From NCBI GenBank assembly GCA_900553685.1, contig USEI01000001.1, positions 268,413 to 332,412 of the forward strand: a DNA stretch of 64,000 nt. Reading direction: 5' to 3'. The translations under genes were made by a program, and so were the position numbers. This DNA comes from an uncultured Clostridium sp. GTDB lineage: Bacteria; Bacillota; Clostridia; TANB77; CAG-508. Positions 54,455 through 63,744 of this stretch are shown one piece after another (positions within the stretch are counted from its first letter, which is position 1; the number at the start of each line of letters is the position of its first letter). Below the pieces are notes generated by a model. The model searched no databases, was not told the DNA's origin, and was given only the letters and a program-made list of their open reading frames with translations.

Positions 54455-56095
54455 ATGATAAATAAAAAAGAATTTGACTTGCTTTTGCAAGAAATATTTA
54501 GAATTGAAAATAAAATTGTAGAAATAAAAGTATTAAAACAATTTGAAAAATCAAGTGAATTTGAAACTGAATTGGAGAAAATTAGGTTACAAGCAAAAGA
54601 TATTGTTTTAGACAATACCAATTCTTCTATTGGCTTTGATAAACTGTCATTAGATGTTATTTCTAAACTAATAATTCTTGATTCTAATATTGATTATTTT
54701 ATTTTAAAAACAAATAATATAATTGAAAGTACAAACGAAAGTAAAATAGATGCTGAAGCTTTAAAACAAGTTAAAAGACTATGGGATAGTTTAGAAATGG
54801 ATTTAAAAATTTGGAATAAGTCTCAGCACAATCCAATAGAAGAAATAGAATATAATAAACATATTGGAAAAATTACTTTAGAAAATATTATTTTTCAACT
54901 TCAAACAGAAGGAGTTTTAGACTTTACAAGAGTATTTAAATATTGCAAAAAAGAATTATTAATTAATGCGATTGAAAAAGTTCTGTTTGAAGGAGCAAAA
55001 AATGAATTTCATGATGAAATAAGAAAAAATAGATTAATAGAACTTGCTAAAAAAGTTTCTGAGCAAGACTTATATGATTATAAACTTTGGCAACAAATTC
55101 TAATGATTAAAAATGTACGTTCAAGAGATGATCATATTGAAATAATGGGTAATCTTCAAGATAAAAGAAAATATGTTATTGATGAAGATGATAGAAAACC
55201 AGAAAAAATTATTCAAAATAGATCTGATGAAGAAACTGGAATAGATTTATATGAAAATGAAACAATTTTTACAACAATGAAAACATGGTTTTCTGGAATA
55301 GCTGAATTTTTTAATCAAAAAAATATGGAGGCCAACTGGGGAACTAATGAAGGACCTGCTTTTAGAGTTGAATTTGATGATGGATCCCATAAATTCGCAA
55401 GTAAAAATTTAGATGCGGAATCTGTAAAACATGTAAAAAAGTTACTTATTGCAACTAATGGTGTTGCAAAATATAATTTTGATAAAGAAAGTAAATTTGA
55501 AAATTTAGAGGAAATTATTTTTTCAGAATTGAAAAATACGTCAGGTGTTAATTTAAGCCCAGATAAGACATATAATTGTATCGGAAATGATTGTTTTGCA
55601 GATAGTGATAAACTAAAAAATATTTCTTTTGGAAAAATTGAAGTTATTGGAGAAAGAGCTTTTAAAAATTGTAATAGTCTTACAAGTTTAACTTTTTCTA
55701 GTAACTTGAAAAATATTAATGACGATGCTTTTTTGGATTGCAAGAATTTAACTAAAGTTGAATTTTTAGGAAGCTTACAATTATATATTTTAGAAAGACC
55801 TCAAAATATTTTAAATTGTTTTAAAGGTACAAATTTAGAAGAAATTATTTTTGCAAATATTGAATCAGCTTTTAATTTTGCAATTACTAATTGTCCTAAT
55901 CTAAAAAAAATTTACGTATCTGATATACCAGATATGGAACTTCCTTTTAAAGTTTGCAAATATAGGCTAGGTAGAGAAGAAGGAATAGTGCATTTTATTG
56001 GTGAAAATTCATTAAGATTATGGAAAAAGAGAAATACAACTATTAGATTTTTTGAACTTACAGATGATGATATTGAAAAATATAATTTAAAATAA
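54455..56095 (+). CDS. BspA-type leucine-rich repeat protein with N-terminal helical domain
   Basis: 546 residues, no signal peptide. Residues 1-270 are alpha-helical and charged; 300-546 are LRR_5-type repeats with consensus 'xIGxxAFxxCxxLxxIxF', for instance 'VIGERAFKNCNSLTSLTF' and 'NINDDAFLDCKNLTKVEF'. BspA-type repeats mediate protein binding and are common in surface proteins, but there is no signal here, so it is probably cytoplasmic or released by an unknown route. TTGGAG before ATG. Confidence 0.82.
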   Translation: MINKKEFDLLLQEIFRIENKIVEIKVLKQFEKSSEFETELEKIRLQAKDIVLDNTNSSIGFDKLSLDVISKLIILDSNIDYFILKTNNIIESTNESKIDAEALKQVKRLWDSLEMDLKIWNKSQHNPIEEIEYNKHIGKITLENIIFQLQTEGVLDFTRVFKYCKKELLINAIEKVLFEGAKNEFHDEIRKNRLIELAKKVSEQDLYDYKLWQQILMIKNVRSRDDHIEIMGNLQDKRKYVIDEDDRKPEKIIQNRSDEETGIDLYENETIFTTMKTWFSGIAEFFNQKNMEANWGTNEGPAFRVEFDDGSHKFASKNLDAESVKHVKKLLIATNGVAKYNFDKESKFENLEEIIFSELKNTSGVNLSPDKTYNCIGNDCFADSDKLKNISFGKIEVIGERAFKNCNSLTSLTFSSNLKNINDDAFLDCKNLTKVEFLGSLQLYILERPQNILNCFKGTNLEEIIFANIESAFNFAITNCPNLKKIYVSDIPDMELPFKVCKYRLGREEGIVHFIGENSLRLWKKRNTTIRFFELTDDDIEKYNLK

Positions 56096-56109
56096 TTCCC
56101 AATATTATA

Positions 56110-56493
56110 ATGAATATTGTAACAATAATAATTACATTAGGAATGGCAGAGTATCTTTTAAGGTTACCAGCCATAACTTTAATTGCATTATTTATTGTTG
56201 CAACAATAATGGGAATATTGCAAAGTATAGCAATGATAATAGTAGATTTAAAAAGACCAAAATTAAATTGGGATTCTGAATATGCAGTTGCAAAACAAAA
56301 CTTAAATCTAGTTTTTCCTGTGTTACTTGCAATGGTTAATATAGTAATATTAGTAGGATTTGTATATTTATTAAAGGATATAAATATATATATGGGAGTT
56401 GGAATTTTAGGAATTTTATATATAGTAGCAACAGTTATAACAAATAAGTATCTATATAATAAACAATATGAATTAGCAGATAAAATAATATAA
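56110..56493 (+). pseudogene. C-terminal remnant of an ABC-2 type permease
   Basis: 127 residues with four hydrophobic segments. 'MIIVDLKRPKLNWDSEYAVA' and 'KQNLNLVFPVLLAM' match the end of large ABC-2 permeases, where this loop precedes the last two helices. The upstream 400-500 residues and a paired ATPase are missing and ATG 56110 has only a weak site. It may still be translated as a small membrane protein. Confidence 0.55.
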
Positions 56494-56500
56494 TTTTTCA

Positions 56501-56529
56501 TAGATCAGTTTTTAAAACTGGTCTATTTT
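56501..56529 (+). terminator. Terminator before the NatAB-like operon
   Basis: TAGATCAGTTTT (56501-56512) with AAAACTGGTCTA (56514-56525, one G-T pair), then TTTT. Confidence 0.6.
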
Positions 56530-56622
56530 AATACATTGATATAATTAGTCGAATATCTTGTTTTTATTTTAAAAATATGTAATAATATTGCCTGTGAGAA
56601 TAAAAAGAGGAAGGAGAAAGTG

Positions 56623-57381
56623 ATGATTACAGTAGAGCATATAACAAAGAAGTTTGTTAGAAATAAAAACAAAAAAGAAAAAGAAGAATTTTATGCAGAC
56701 AATGACATCACCTTTGAGGCAAATGACGGAGAAATAATTGGAATATTAGGTCCAAATGGAGCAGGAAAAACAACACTATTACGAATGATAGCAGGAATAT
56801 TAGAGCCAACACAAGGAAAAATAAGTTTTGATGAAATGAATTATAAAGATAATGAAATTGAAATTAAGCAAAATATTGCTTATCTATCAGGAAATACAAA
56901 AATTTATGATACATTATCAACTTATGAATTATTAAAAATGTGTTGTGATATATATGGAGTAGATAAGGAAAATAGCGAAAAGAGAATAAAAGAAATAACA
57001 AAAGTTTTAGGAATGGAGCAATTTCTATATAATAAAATTGCAAATTTATCAACAGGGCAAACCCAAAAAGTAAATTTAGCAAGATGTTTAGTACATAATC
57101 CTAAATACTATATTTTAGATGAAGCAACAACAGGACTTGACATTATATCTAGTCAAATAATTTTAAACTTTATCAAAGAAGAAAGAGATAAGGGAAAAAC
57201 AATACTTTATTCAACACACTACATGGAAGAAGCAGAAAATATATGTAATAGAGTAATTATGATAAATAAAGGAAAGATTATAAAAACTGGAACACCAGAA
57301 GAAATCAAAAAAGATACAAATACTAGCAATTTAAGAGATGCGTTTTTTACATTGATAGGAGGTGTTTCAGTTGAAGAATAA
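56623..57381 (+). CDS. ABC transporter ATP-binding protein, NatA-like
   Basis: 252 residues. Walker A 'ILGPNGAGKTTLLRMIAG', signature 'LSTGQTQKVNLARCLVHNP', Walker B 'YYILDEATTGLD', and the His switch in 'STHYMEEAE'. Related to NatA (sodium export) and other ABC-2 systems. Starts at ATG 56623 with AAGGAG upstream; GTG 56620 is a weak alternative. Overlaps the permease gene by 11 bases. Confidence 0.93.
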   Translation: MITVEHITKKFVRNKNKKEKEEFYADNDITFEANDGEIIGILGPNGAGKTTLLRMIAGILEPTQGKISFDEMNYKDNEIEIKQNIAYLSGNTKIYDTLSTYELLKMCCDIYGVDKENSEKRIKEITKVLGMEQFLYNKIANLSTGQTQKVNLARCLVHNPKYYILDEATTGLDIISSQIILNFIKEERDKGKTILYSTHYMEEAENICNRVIMINKGKIIKTGTPEEIKKDTNTSNLRDAFFTLIGGVSVEE

Positions 57382-58519
57382 TTTATGGAATATATTAAAA
57401 AAAGAACTTCGAGAATTATTTAGAGATAAAAAATCTTTAGCAATGATGCTTGTAATACCAATATTTATACCACTTTTAGTAATTGGAATGTCAGCATTAT
57501 TTGAATCACAAGTTAGCAAAGATGTAAGCGAATATAATAAAATTGGTTTTGCTTATGAAATGACAGAAGAAGAAAAAAATATTGCTGAAGAAATGAATAT
57601 TGAAATTATTAATGGAAATGAAGAAGAATTAAAAGAAAAATATGATAATGGGGAGATTAACCTTTATATAACAAAACAAGACAGCAAATACATTATAAAT
57701 ACAGATGGCTCTGATAATAGTACATTTGCAAGTAGTTTAATGGAAACATATTTTAATACATATAAACAATATTTACAACAAAGCTATTTGCAAGAAAACA
57801 ATATGAATCCAAATGAAGTGTTAAACATTATAACAGTTGAAGAAAATGTATTAGAGCAGGATAATTACTTTGCGGACTATATCAAAAATTATGCTTTTCT
57901 TTTTATAATGATGGCAATAACAGTTTCAGCAACATATCCAGCAACAGATACAACAGCAGGTGAAAGAGAAAGAGGAACATTAGAAACATTACTTACATTT
58001 CCAATAAAAAGTAGAGATATAATTGTAGGAAAGTTTTTAGGAGTTACAGTATCATCAATTATCACAGGATTAATAAGTTTAGCTTTAGCAATAATATCAT
58101 TGATGATTACAAAGAATATGTTTAGCATTTATGAAGGAATGGAGGTAATGTATTCGCCAATTACAATACTATTTGCAGTAATCGTAATAATAGCATACTC
58201 ATTCTTTATAAGTGGCTTATGTATTGCTATTGCAAGTACATCTAAAACATTTAAAGAAGCTCAAAGTGCATTAACACCACTAACATTTATATCATTCTTT
58301 CCTGGTATGATAGCATTTATGATGGGAATAACAACAACACCAATACTTTCAATAGTACCATTTTTAAACTTTACATTGATATTTACAGATATAAACAATG
58401 GAACAATTAATTTATTAAATATTGGTTTAATGGCAATATCTACAATTATTTATATAAGTTTAGTATTTGCACATATTATAAAACAATATAAATCAGAAAA
58501 AGTATTATTCGCAAAATAG
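57371..58519 (+). CDS. ABC-2 permease, NatB-like
   Basis: 382 residues. 'ILKKELRELFRDKKSLAMML' is the NatB-type N-terminus; a first helix, an extracellular domain (about 45-165), then 'MAITVSATYPATDTTAGERE' with 'RGTLETLLTFPIKSRDIIVG' and five further helices are family features. Substrate unknown; sodium or antimicrobial export are options. The start is taken as TTG 57371, 7 bases after AGGAGGTG; a GTG at 57362 lies within that site. Confidence 0.92.
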   Translation: MKNNLWNILKKELRELFRDKKSLAMMLVIPIFIPLLVIGMSALFESQVSKDVSEYNKIGFAYEMTEEEKNIAEEMNIEIINGNEEELKEKYDNGEINLYITKQDSKYIINTDGSDNSTFASSLMETYFNTYKQYLQQSYLQENNMNPNEVLNIITVEENVLEQDNYFADYIKNYAFLFIMMAITVSATYPATDTTAGERERGTLETLLTFPIKSRDIIVGKFLGVTVSSIITGLISLALAIISLMITKNMFSIYEGMEVMYSPITILFAVIVIIAYSFFISGLCIAIASTSKTFKEAQSALTPLTFISFFPGMIAFMMGITTTPILSIVPFLNFTLIFTDINNGTINLLNIGLMAISTIIYISLVFAHIIKQYKSEKVLFAK

Positions 58520-58533
58520 AAAGGAATTTTAAA

Positions 58534-58818
58534 ATGGATATAATAATAGAAATAATATTTATAATATTGACACTTGCTTTTAGTAGCATATATACAAAAA
58601 AAGATTCTAAAGGTTCAAGAAAAGTATTTGCTATTGCATTTATATTAATATTAGCATTGTGCTTTATATTCTCAATAGTTCAAATATTAACAATATTAAA
58701 TTTATTTGAATTTACAAGAAACTATACACCTTTAGAAATAACAACAACTTTATCAGTAATGTACTGGATTGCATTTGCATTTAGAAATTCTAAATTCTGG
58801 GATAAAGTTACAGGATAA
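58534..58818 (+). CDS. Small membrane protein of the NatAB-like operon
   Basis: 94 residues with three hydrophobic stretches (about 2-18, 31-58, 66-82) and a charged loop 'YTKKDSKGSRK'. Unknown family. AAAGGAAT before ATG, 14 bases after the permease gene, so probably an accessory or immunity-like subunit of the transporter; this is context only. Confidence 0.7.
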   Translation: MDIIIEIIFIILTLAFSSIYTKKDSKGSRKVFAIAFILILALCFIFSIVQILTILNLFEFTRNYTPLEITTTLSVMYWIAFAFRNSKFWDKVTG

Positions 58819-58826
58819 AATTTATA

Positions 58827-58866
58827 AAATATTCTATATTTAGCAATAAGTATAGAATATTTTTTT
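58827..58866 (+). terminator. Terminator after the NatAB-like operon
   Basis: 12-bp stem (58827-58838 with 58851-58862), then T-run. Confidence 0.75.
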
Positions 58867-58897
58867 GCTAATTAATGAGAATAATTATCAAATATGC

Positions 58898-58903
58898 TAT
58901 AAT
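58898..58903 (+). promoter_or_regulatory. -10 of the BceRS promoter
   Basis: Extended -10 TG-C-TATAAT, TATAAT at 58898-58903, with a poor -35 (ATGAGA, 58875-58880) at 17 bases. Confidence 0.5.
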
Positions 58904-58936
58904 AATACAGAATAAATAAAAATGAGGTGCGAAGAT

Positions 58937-59599
58937 ATGAAAAAAATATTAATTGTGGAAGATGATACAAGTATAAGTGAAGAATTAAAAAATCTATTAG
59001 ATAACGCAGGATATAATGGAGTAATTTTAAAAGACTTTGAAAACTCTTATGAAGAAATAAAAAGAGAAAATCCAGATTTGATATTACTTGATATAAATAT
59101 ACCAAAATTGAATGGAGAAATGCTATTACAAAAAATAAGAAAAGAAAGTAATGTACCAATTATAATGGTTACTAGCAAAAATACGGAAACAGATGAAGTA
59201 TTATCATTAAGTTATGGTGCAAATGATTATATAACAAAGCCATATAATCCAACAATTTTATTGTTAAGAATAAATAATTTGTTCAAAAGAATAGAAAACA
59301 AAAACGACATATTAACTTATAATGATTTAACTGTTGATCCAAAAAAAGGAATTATTAAAAATGATAAAGAAGAACTAATTTTAACAAAAAATGAAATGAT
59401 TATATTTACATTTTTGTTAGCAAATAGAGGAAATATTGTAACAAGAGATGATTTAATGACTGATTTATGGAATAACGATTCATATATTAATGACAATGCT
59501 TTAAATGTAAATATAAGCAGATTAAGAACAAAATTAACTGACTTTGGTTATGAGGATGCAATAGAAACAAGAAAAGGTCAAGGATATATCTTAAAATAA
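58937..59599 (+). CDS. BceR-type response regulator
   Basis: 220 residues, OmpR class. Receiver with Asp52 in 'LILLDINIPKLNG', Thr/Lys switch in 'MVTSKN' and 'YITKPYNP', then a winged-helix DNA-binding domain ('LTKNEMIIFTFLLANRGNIV', 'RLRTKL', 'RKGQGYIL'). It controls the transporter genes downstream through the box at 60637-60658. ATG 58937 has GAGGTG upstream; ATG 58922 is an in-frame alternative but the site lies after it. Confidence 0.94.
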   Translation: MKKILIVEDDTSISEELKNLLDNAGYNGVILKDFENSYEEIKRENPDLILLDINIPKLNGEMLLQKIRKESNVPIIMVTSKNTETDEVLSLSYGANDYITKPYNPTILLLRINNLFKRIENKNDILTYNDLTVDPKKGIIKNDKEELILTKNEMIIFTFLLANRGNIVTRDDLMTDLWNNDSYINDNALNVNISRLRTKLTDFGYEDAIETRKGQGYILK

Positions 59600-59618
59600 A
59601 TTTTGAAAGGAACGGAAA

Positions 59619-60638
59619 ATGAGATTTAGTAAGTATTTAAAAAATAATTATTTAATAATATTACTATTTATTGTAATCATTGCAATTATAGATTTAATGC
59701 TAATAAGTTTTAAGACAAATAATCAGGCAATAGTTGGAGTAACAGTTACAGCAGTTTTAGGATTTATCTTATATCTAATTTATGATTTTTATAGAAGAAA
59801 AAAGTTTTATGATAAATTCATAAATGATTTAGACTTATTAGATAAAAAATATTTAATTACAGAAATGATAGAAAAGCCAAATTTCTATGAGGGCGAAATC
59901 CTATATGATGCTTTATACGAAATAGATAAATCTATGGCAGAAAAAATAAAAGAATACAGCTTAAATATACAAGATTTTAAGGAATATATAGAAATGTGGA
60001 TACATGAAGCAAAACTTCCACTTGCTTCTTTAAATTTAATAGTACATAACCACAAAGAATTGTCAGACAAAAAAATAACAGAGCAATTAAAAAGGTTAGA
60101 TGATGATATTGAGCAGGTTTTATATTATGTAAGAAGTGAAAATGCTGAAAAAGATTATTTAATTAAAGAAACAGAGATAGCAAAAGTTATTTCAAATGTT
60201 GCTATAAAAAATAAAGATATATTGTTGGAAAATAATATTGATTTTGAAGTAGAAGTGGGAAATACAAAAGTTCTAACAGATTCAAAATGGCTTGAATTTA
60301 TAGTAAATCAAATTGTAAGTAATAGTATTAAATACATAAGAAATGATGTGGAGCATTTGATAAAAATAACAACTGAAGAAAACAATAAAAATGTTATTTT
60401 AAAGATATATGATAATGGAATTGGAATTTCAAAGAGTGATATTCCAAAAGTATTTGATAAAACATTTACAGGAAATAATGGAAGAAAAATTGAAACATCA
60501 ACAGGCATGGGCTTGTATATCTCAAAACAATTATGCAAAAAATTAGGACACAAAATTACAGTAGATTCCAAAGAAAATGAATATACAGAAGTGTCTATAT
60601 TATTTAATAAAAACGATTTTTTGAATGTAGCAAAATAA
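59619..60638 (+). CDS. BceS-type intramembrane-sensing histidine kinase
   Basis: 339 residues. Two membrane helices with almost no extracellular loop at about 13-29 and 38-54, the hallmark of intramembrane-sensing kinases; the phosphoacceptor is His129 in 'MWIHEAKLPLASL'; the ATPase has 'NQIVSNSIKYI', 'KIYDNGIGISKSDI' and 'TGMGLYISKQLCKKL'. It senses antibiotic through the ABC permease. GAAAGGA before ATG. Confidence 0.94.
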   Translation: MRFSKYLKNNYLIILLFIVIIAIIDLMLISFKTNNQAIVGVTVTAVLGFILYLIYDFYRRKKFYDKFINDLDLLDKKYLITEMIEKPNFYEGEILYDALYEIDKSMAEKIKEYSLNIQDFKEYIEMWIHEAKLPLASLNLIVHNHKELSDKKITEQLKRLDDDIEQVLYYVRSENAEKDYLIKETEIAKVISNVAIKNKDILLENNIDFEVEVGNTKVLTDSKWLEFIVNQIVSNSIKYIRNDVEHLIKITTEENNKNVILKIYDNGIGISKSDIPKVFDKTFTGNNGRKIETSTGMGLYISKQLCKKLGHKITVDSKENEYTEVSILFNKNDFLNVAK

Positions 60639-60658
60639 CATTACAAAATTGTAATGTT
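60637..60658. promoter_or_regulatory. BceR binding site
   Basis: Perfect inverted repeat AACATTACAA-AA-TTGTAATGTT. It contains TTACA-AAAT-TGTAA, matching the described BceR-type consensus TnACA-N4-TGTAA, and ends 16 bases before the -35 of the bceAB promoter. Confidence 0.8.
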
Positions 60659-60674
60659 TAGTAATTTTAGAAGA

Positions 60675-60703
60675 AGGACAAATAAAAACAAATCCTCTAT
60701 AAT
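60675..60703 (+). promoter_or_regulatory. bceAB promoter
   Basis: TATAAT at 60698-60703 with AGGACA at 60675-60680, 17-base spacer; the imperfect -35 fits activation by the response regulator bound just upstream. Confidence 0.65.
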
Positions 60704-60726
60704 GAAAATGAAAGGAGAGATGAAAG

Positions 60727-61494
60727 ATGTCAAACATTTTAAAAATTGATAAAGTAGAAAAATATTATGGTAGTAAGTCAAGTTTAACAAAGGCTTTAGA
60801 CAATTTATCATTTGAAGTAGATAAAGGTGAATTTGTTGCAATTATGGGAGCATCAGGAAGTGGTAAAACAACACTTTTAAACTGCATATCTACAATTGAC
60901 AAAGTAACATCAGGACACATTTTCGTTGGAGGAGAAGATATTACAAAATTAAAAGGAAATAACTTAAATAAATTTAGGAGAGAAAAATTAGGATTTATAT
61001 TCCAAGATTTTAATTTATTAGATACATTAACTGCTTATGAAAATATATCATTAGCACTTTCTATTCAAAATAAAAGTGCAAAAGAAATTGAAAAAAGGGT
61101 AAATGATGTAGCAACTAAATTAGGAATAAAAGACGTATTACAAAAGTATCCTTATCAAATGTCAGGAGGGCAAAAACAAAGAGTTGCATCAGCAAGAGCT
61201 ATTATAACAGATCCACAAATCGTTTTAGCTGATGAACCAACAGGGGCATTAGACAGCAAGTCATCAAGAATGTTACTAGAAAGTTTTGATTACCTAAATG
61301 AAAAATTAAACACAACAATTTTGATGGTTACACATGATAGTTTCTGTGCTTCTTATGCAAGTAGAGTAACATTTATAAAAGATGGTAAAGTATTTAATGA
61401 AATCATAAAAGGTAACAGTTCAAGAAAGGATTTCTTTGACAAGATTATAGATGTTGTAACCTTGCTTGGAGGTGAGGAAAATGACAACTATTAA
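60727..61494 (+). CDS. BceA-type ABC transporter ATP-binding protein
   Basis: 255 residues. Walker A 'IMGASGSGKTTLLNCISTID', signature 'MSGGQKQRVASARAIITDP', Walker B 'IVLADEPTGALDSKSSRM' and 'LMVTHDSF'. MacB/LolD-type ATPase of the peptide resistance transporters. AAGGAGAG before ATG. Overlaps the permease by 14 bases. Confidence 0.95.
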   Translation: MSNILKIDKVEKYYGSKSSLTKALDNLSFEVDKGEFVAIMGASGSGKTTLLNCISTIDKVTSGHIFVGGEDITKLKGNNLNKFRREKLGFIFQDFNLLDTLTAYENISLALSIQNKSAKEIEKRVNDVATKLGIKDVLQKYPYQMSGGQKQRVASARAIITDPQIVLADEPTGALDSKSSRMLLESFDYLNEKLNTTILMVTHDSFCASYASRVTFIKDGKVFNEIIKGNSSRKDFFDKIIDVVTLLGGEENDNY

Positions 61495-63565
61495 ATTGTC
61501 TTTTAGAAATATAAAAAAGAGTTTTAAAGATTATGCAATATATTTCTTTACTTTAATATTAGGTGTTGCGATATTTTATGTATTTAACAGTATAGAAAGT
61601 CAAACTGTACTATTAGATGTAACAAATAGCACACATAAAGTTATAGATTTGATGACGAATATGTTATCAGGAGCAAGTGTATTTGTGGCATTTATTCTAG
61701 GATTTCTAATAATATATGCAAGTAGATTTTTAATAAAAAGAAGAAATAAAGAATTTGGTATATATATGCTTTTAGGTATGAGTAAAAGAAAAATATCTAT
61801 GATACTATTCTTTGAAACAATCTTAATTGGTATTATATCATTAGCTGTTGGGTTAGGACTTGGAGTATTGCTTTCACAACTTATGAGTATGTTAGTTGCA
61901 AATATGTTTGAAGCAGATATGACAAAATATGAATTTATTTTTTCAAGTCAAGCATGTATTAAAACAATAATATATTTTGGAATAATGTACGTCATTGTAA
62001 TGTTATTTAATACAGTAAATATTGGAAAATGTAAATTAATTGATTTAATACAAACAAATAAAAAGTCTGAAAAAGTAAAAATGAAAAATCCAATGCTTTG
62101 TACCATAGTATTTATCATATCAGCCATAGCTCTAGGATATGCTTATTATATGGTAACAGGTGGAATAAATGAAACAATTAAGACTCCAGAAGATATATTT
62201 AAGCCAATTGTAATTGGAGCAGTATCTACATTTTTTATATTCTGGTCTTTATCAGGGCTAATTTTAAAAATAGTAACAAGTATGAAAAATTTGTATGTAA
62301 AAGGATTAAATACTTTTACATTTAGACAATTAAGTAGTAAGATAAACACAACAGTATTTTCAATGACAATAATTTCTTTAATGTTATTTGTAACGATTTG
62401 TGTGTTATCAAGTGCTTTATCACTTAAAAATTCAATGACTGCAAATTTAGATGAACTAGCACCAGCAGATATTCAATTAGAAAAAAGAGTATTAAATGAA
62501 GATTGGCTAGATCAAGGGTATAATGAAGAACAAATAAAAAATTCTAAATTAAGTATTAGAGAAATATTAGAAAAGTTTGATTTTAACATAGATTCTTATT
62601 TAGAAGAAAGTGTAGAATACAATCTTTATCAAACAGAAGAATTAACATTTGGAGATACATTAGGAGATAATTGGGAAACAATAAAAAATACTTATACTTC
62701 ACTAATCCCTTATAATGTAGCAGATGATATTATGACAATAAGCGATTATAATAAAGTTGCTAAATTTTATGGGAATGAAGAGTATACAATAAATGAAGAT
62801 GAATATATAATTGTTGCAGATTATGACTCAATGATTGAAATAAGAAATGTAGCGTTAAAAGATAATCAAGAAATAACTGTTTTTGGACATACATTAAAAC
62901 CAAAATATAATGAATGTCAATATGGCTTTGTAGAAATGGCAAGTAATCATATGAATTCAGGAATTATAATAGTTCCAGATGATATAGTAGATGATAATTA
63001 TATTGTTTATAACTCTATAATTGGAAATTACTATACAGATTCATTAGATGAACAAAGAGAGATTCAAGAACAAATTAAAAATTTAGTAAATAATCCAATT
63101 TCATTAGAATATAACTTGCCTTCAATAAATAGTAAAGTTGATATAAGTGAGGCAAGTATAGGAACAGGAGCATTAGTAACATTTTTAGGACTATATCTAG
63201 GAATCGTATTTTTAATAGCAAGTGTTGCAATCCTTGCTTTAAAAGAACTAACAGAAAGTACAGATAATAAAGAAAGATATAATATGCTACGAAAATTAGG
63301 GGCAGATGAAAAGATGATAAATAAATCATTATTTAGACAAATTGCAATATTCTTTATGTTCCCATTGTTAATAGCAATTATTCATTCAATCTTTGGAATA
63401 ACATTTTGTAGTTATATAATAGAAACATTTGGAAACGAACAGCTATTACCATCAATTATTATGACAGCAATATTTATAGTAGTATTTTATGGAGGATATT
63501 TCTTAATAACTTATTTATCTAGTAAGAATATTATAAAGGAGAACAGAAATGCCAGAGAATATTAA
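61481..63565 (+). CDS. BceB-type permease (FtsX family)
   Basis: 694 residues from ATG 61481, with GAGGTGAGG upstream; 61466 TTG is a weaker alternative. Helix 1 near residues 18-37; helices 2-4 in 'ASVFVAFILGFLIIYASRFL', 'ILFFETILIGIISLAVGLGL' and the FtsX region with 'RNKEFGIYMLLGMSKRKI', helices 5-7, a large extracellular domain (about 330-545) between helices 7 and 8, and the final three helices. Ten helices and the big loop are the BceB layout that binds bacitracin-type or lantibiotic-type peptides and passes the signal to the kinase. The gene after it overlaps by 17 bases. Confidence 0.93.
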   Translation: MTTIKLSFRNIKKSFKDYAIYFFTLILGVAIFYVFNSIESQTVLLDVTNSTHKVIDLMTNMLSGASVFVAFILGFLIIYASRFLIKRRNKEFGIYMLLGMSKRKISMILFFETILIGIISLAVGLGLGVLLSQLMSMLVANMFEADMTKYEFIFSSQACIKTIIYFGIMYVIVMLFNTVNIGKCKLIDLIQTNKKSEKVKMKNPMLCTIVFIISAIALGYAYYMVTGGINETIKTPEDIFKPIVIGAVSTFFIFWSLSGLILKIVTSMKNLYVKGLNTFTFRQLSSKINTTVFSMTIISLMLFVTICVLSSALSLKNSMTANLDELAPADIQLEKRVLNEDWLDQGYNEEQIKNSKLSIREILEKFDFNIDSYLEESVEYNLYQTEELTFGDTLGDNWETIKNTYTSLIPYNVADDIMTISDYNKVAKFYGNEEYTINEDEYIIVADYDSMIEIRNVALKDNQEITVFGHTLKPKYNECQYGFVEMASNHMNSGIIIVPDDIVDDNYIVYNSIIGNYYTDSLDEQREIQEQIKNLVNNPISLEYNLPSINSKVDISEASIGTGALVTFLGLYLGIVFLIASVAILALKELTESTDNKERYNMLRKLGADEKMINKSLFRQIAIFFMFPLLIAIIHSIFGITFCSYIIETFGNEQLLPSIIMTAIFIVVFYGGYFLITYLSSKNIIKENRNAREY

Positions 63566-63710
63566 TTGGAATGGAGTAATACAAAGCATAACAGACTTTT
63601 GGCTTCCGTTATTAGGCTGGATAATTGGAATAATATTGGTAATTGCAATTGTTTTTATAGTAAAGAAAATAAAAAAGAAAAAGGAAGAAAATATATATAA
63701 GCTAAAATAA
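63549..63710 (+). CDS. 53-residue single-helix membrane protein at the end of the bce operon
   Basis: Short gene, ATG 63549 with AAGGAG upstream, overlapping the bceB end by 17 bases. 'MPENINWNGVIQSITDFW' is a polar start, one helix 'LPLLGWIIGIILVIAIVFIV', then a lysine-rich end 'KKIKKKKEENIYKLK'. Extracellular N-terminus and cytoplasmic C-terminus by the positive-inside rule. Unknown family; likely an accessory peptide of the transporter or kinase. Confidence 0.75.
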   Translation: MPENINWNGVIQSITDFWLPLLGWIIGIILVIAIVFIVKKIKKKKEENIYKLK

Positions 63711-63716
63711 GGATTT

Positions 63717-63744
63717 AAAAGGTTAGTTTTATGACTAATCTTTT
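63717..63744 (+). terminator. Terminator after the bce operon
   Basis: AAAAGGTTAG (63717-63726) with CTAATCTTTT (63735-63744, one G-T pair), 8-base loop; the terminal Ts are part of the stem. Confidence 0.55.
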
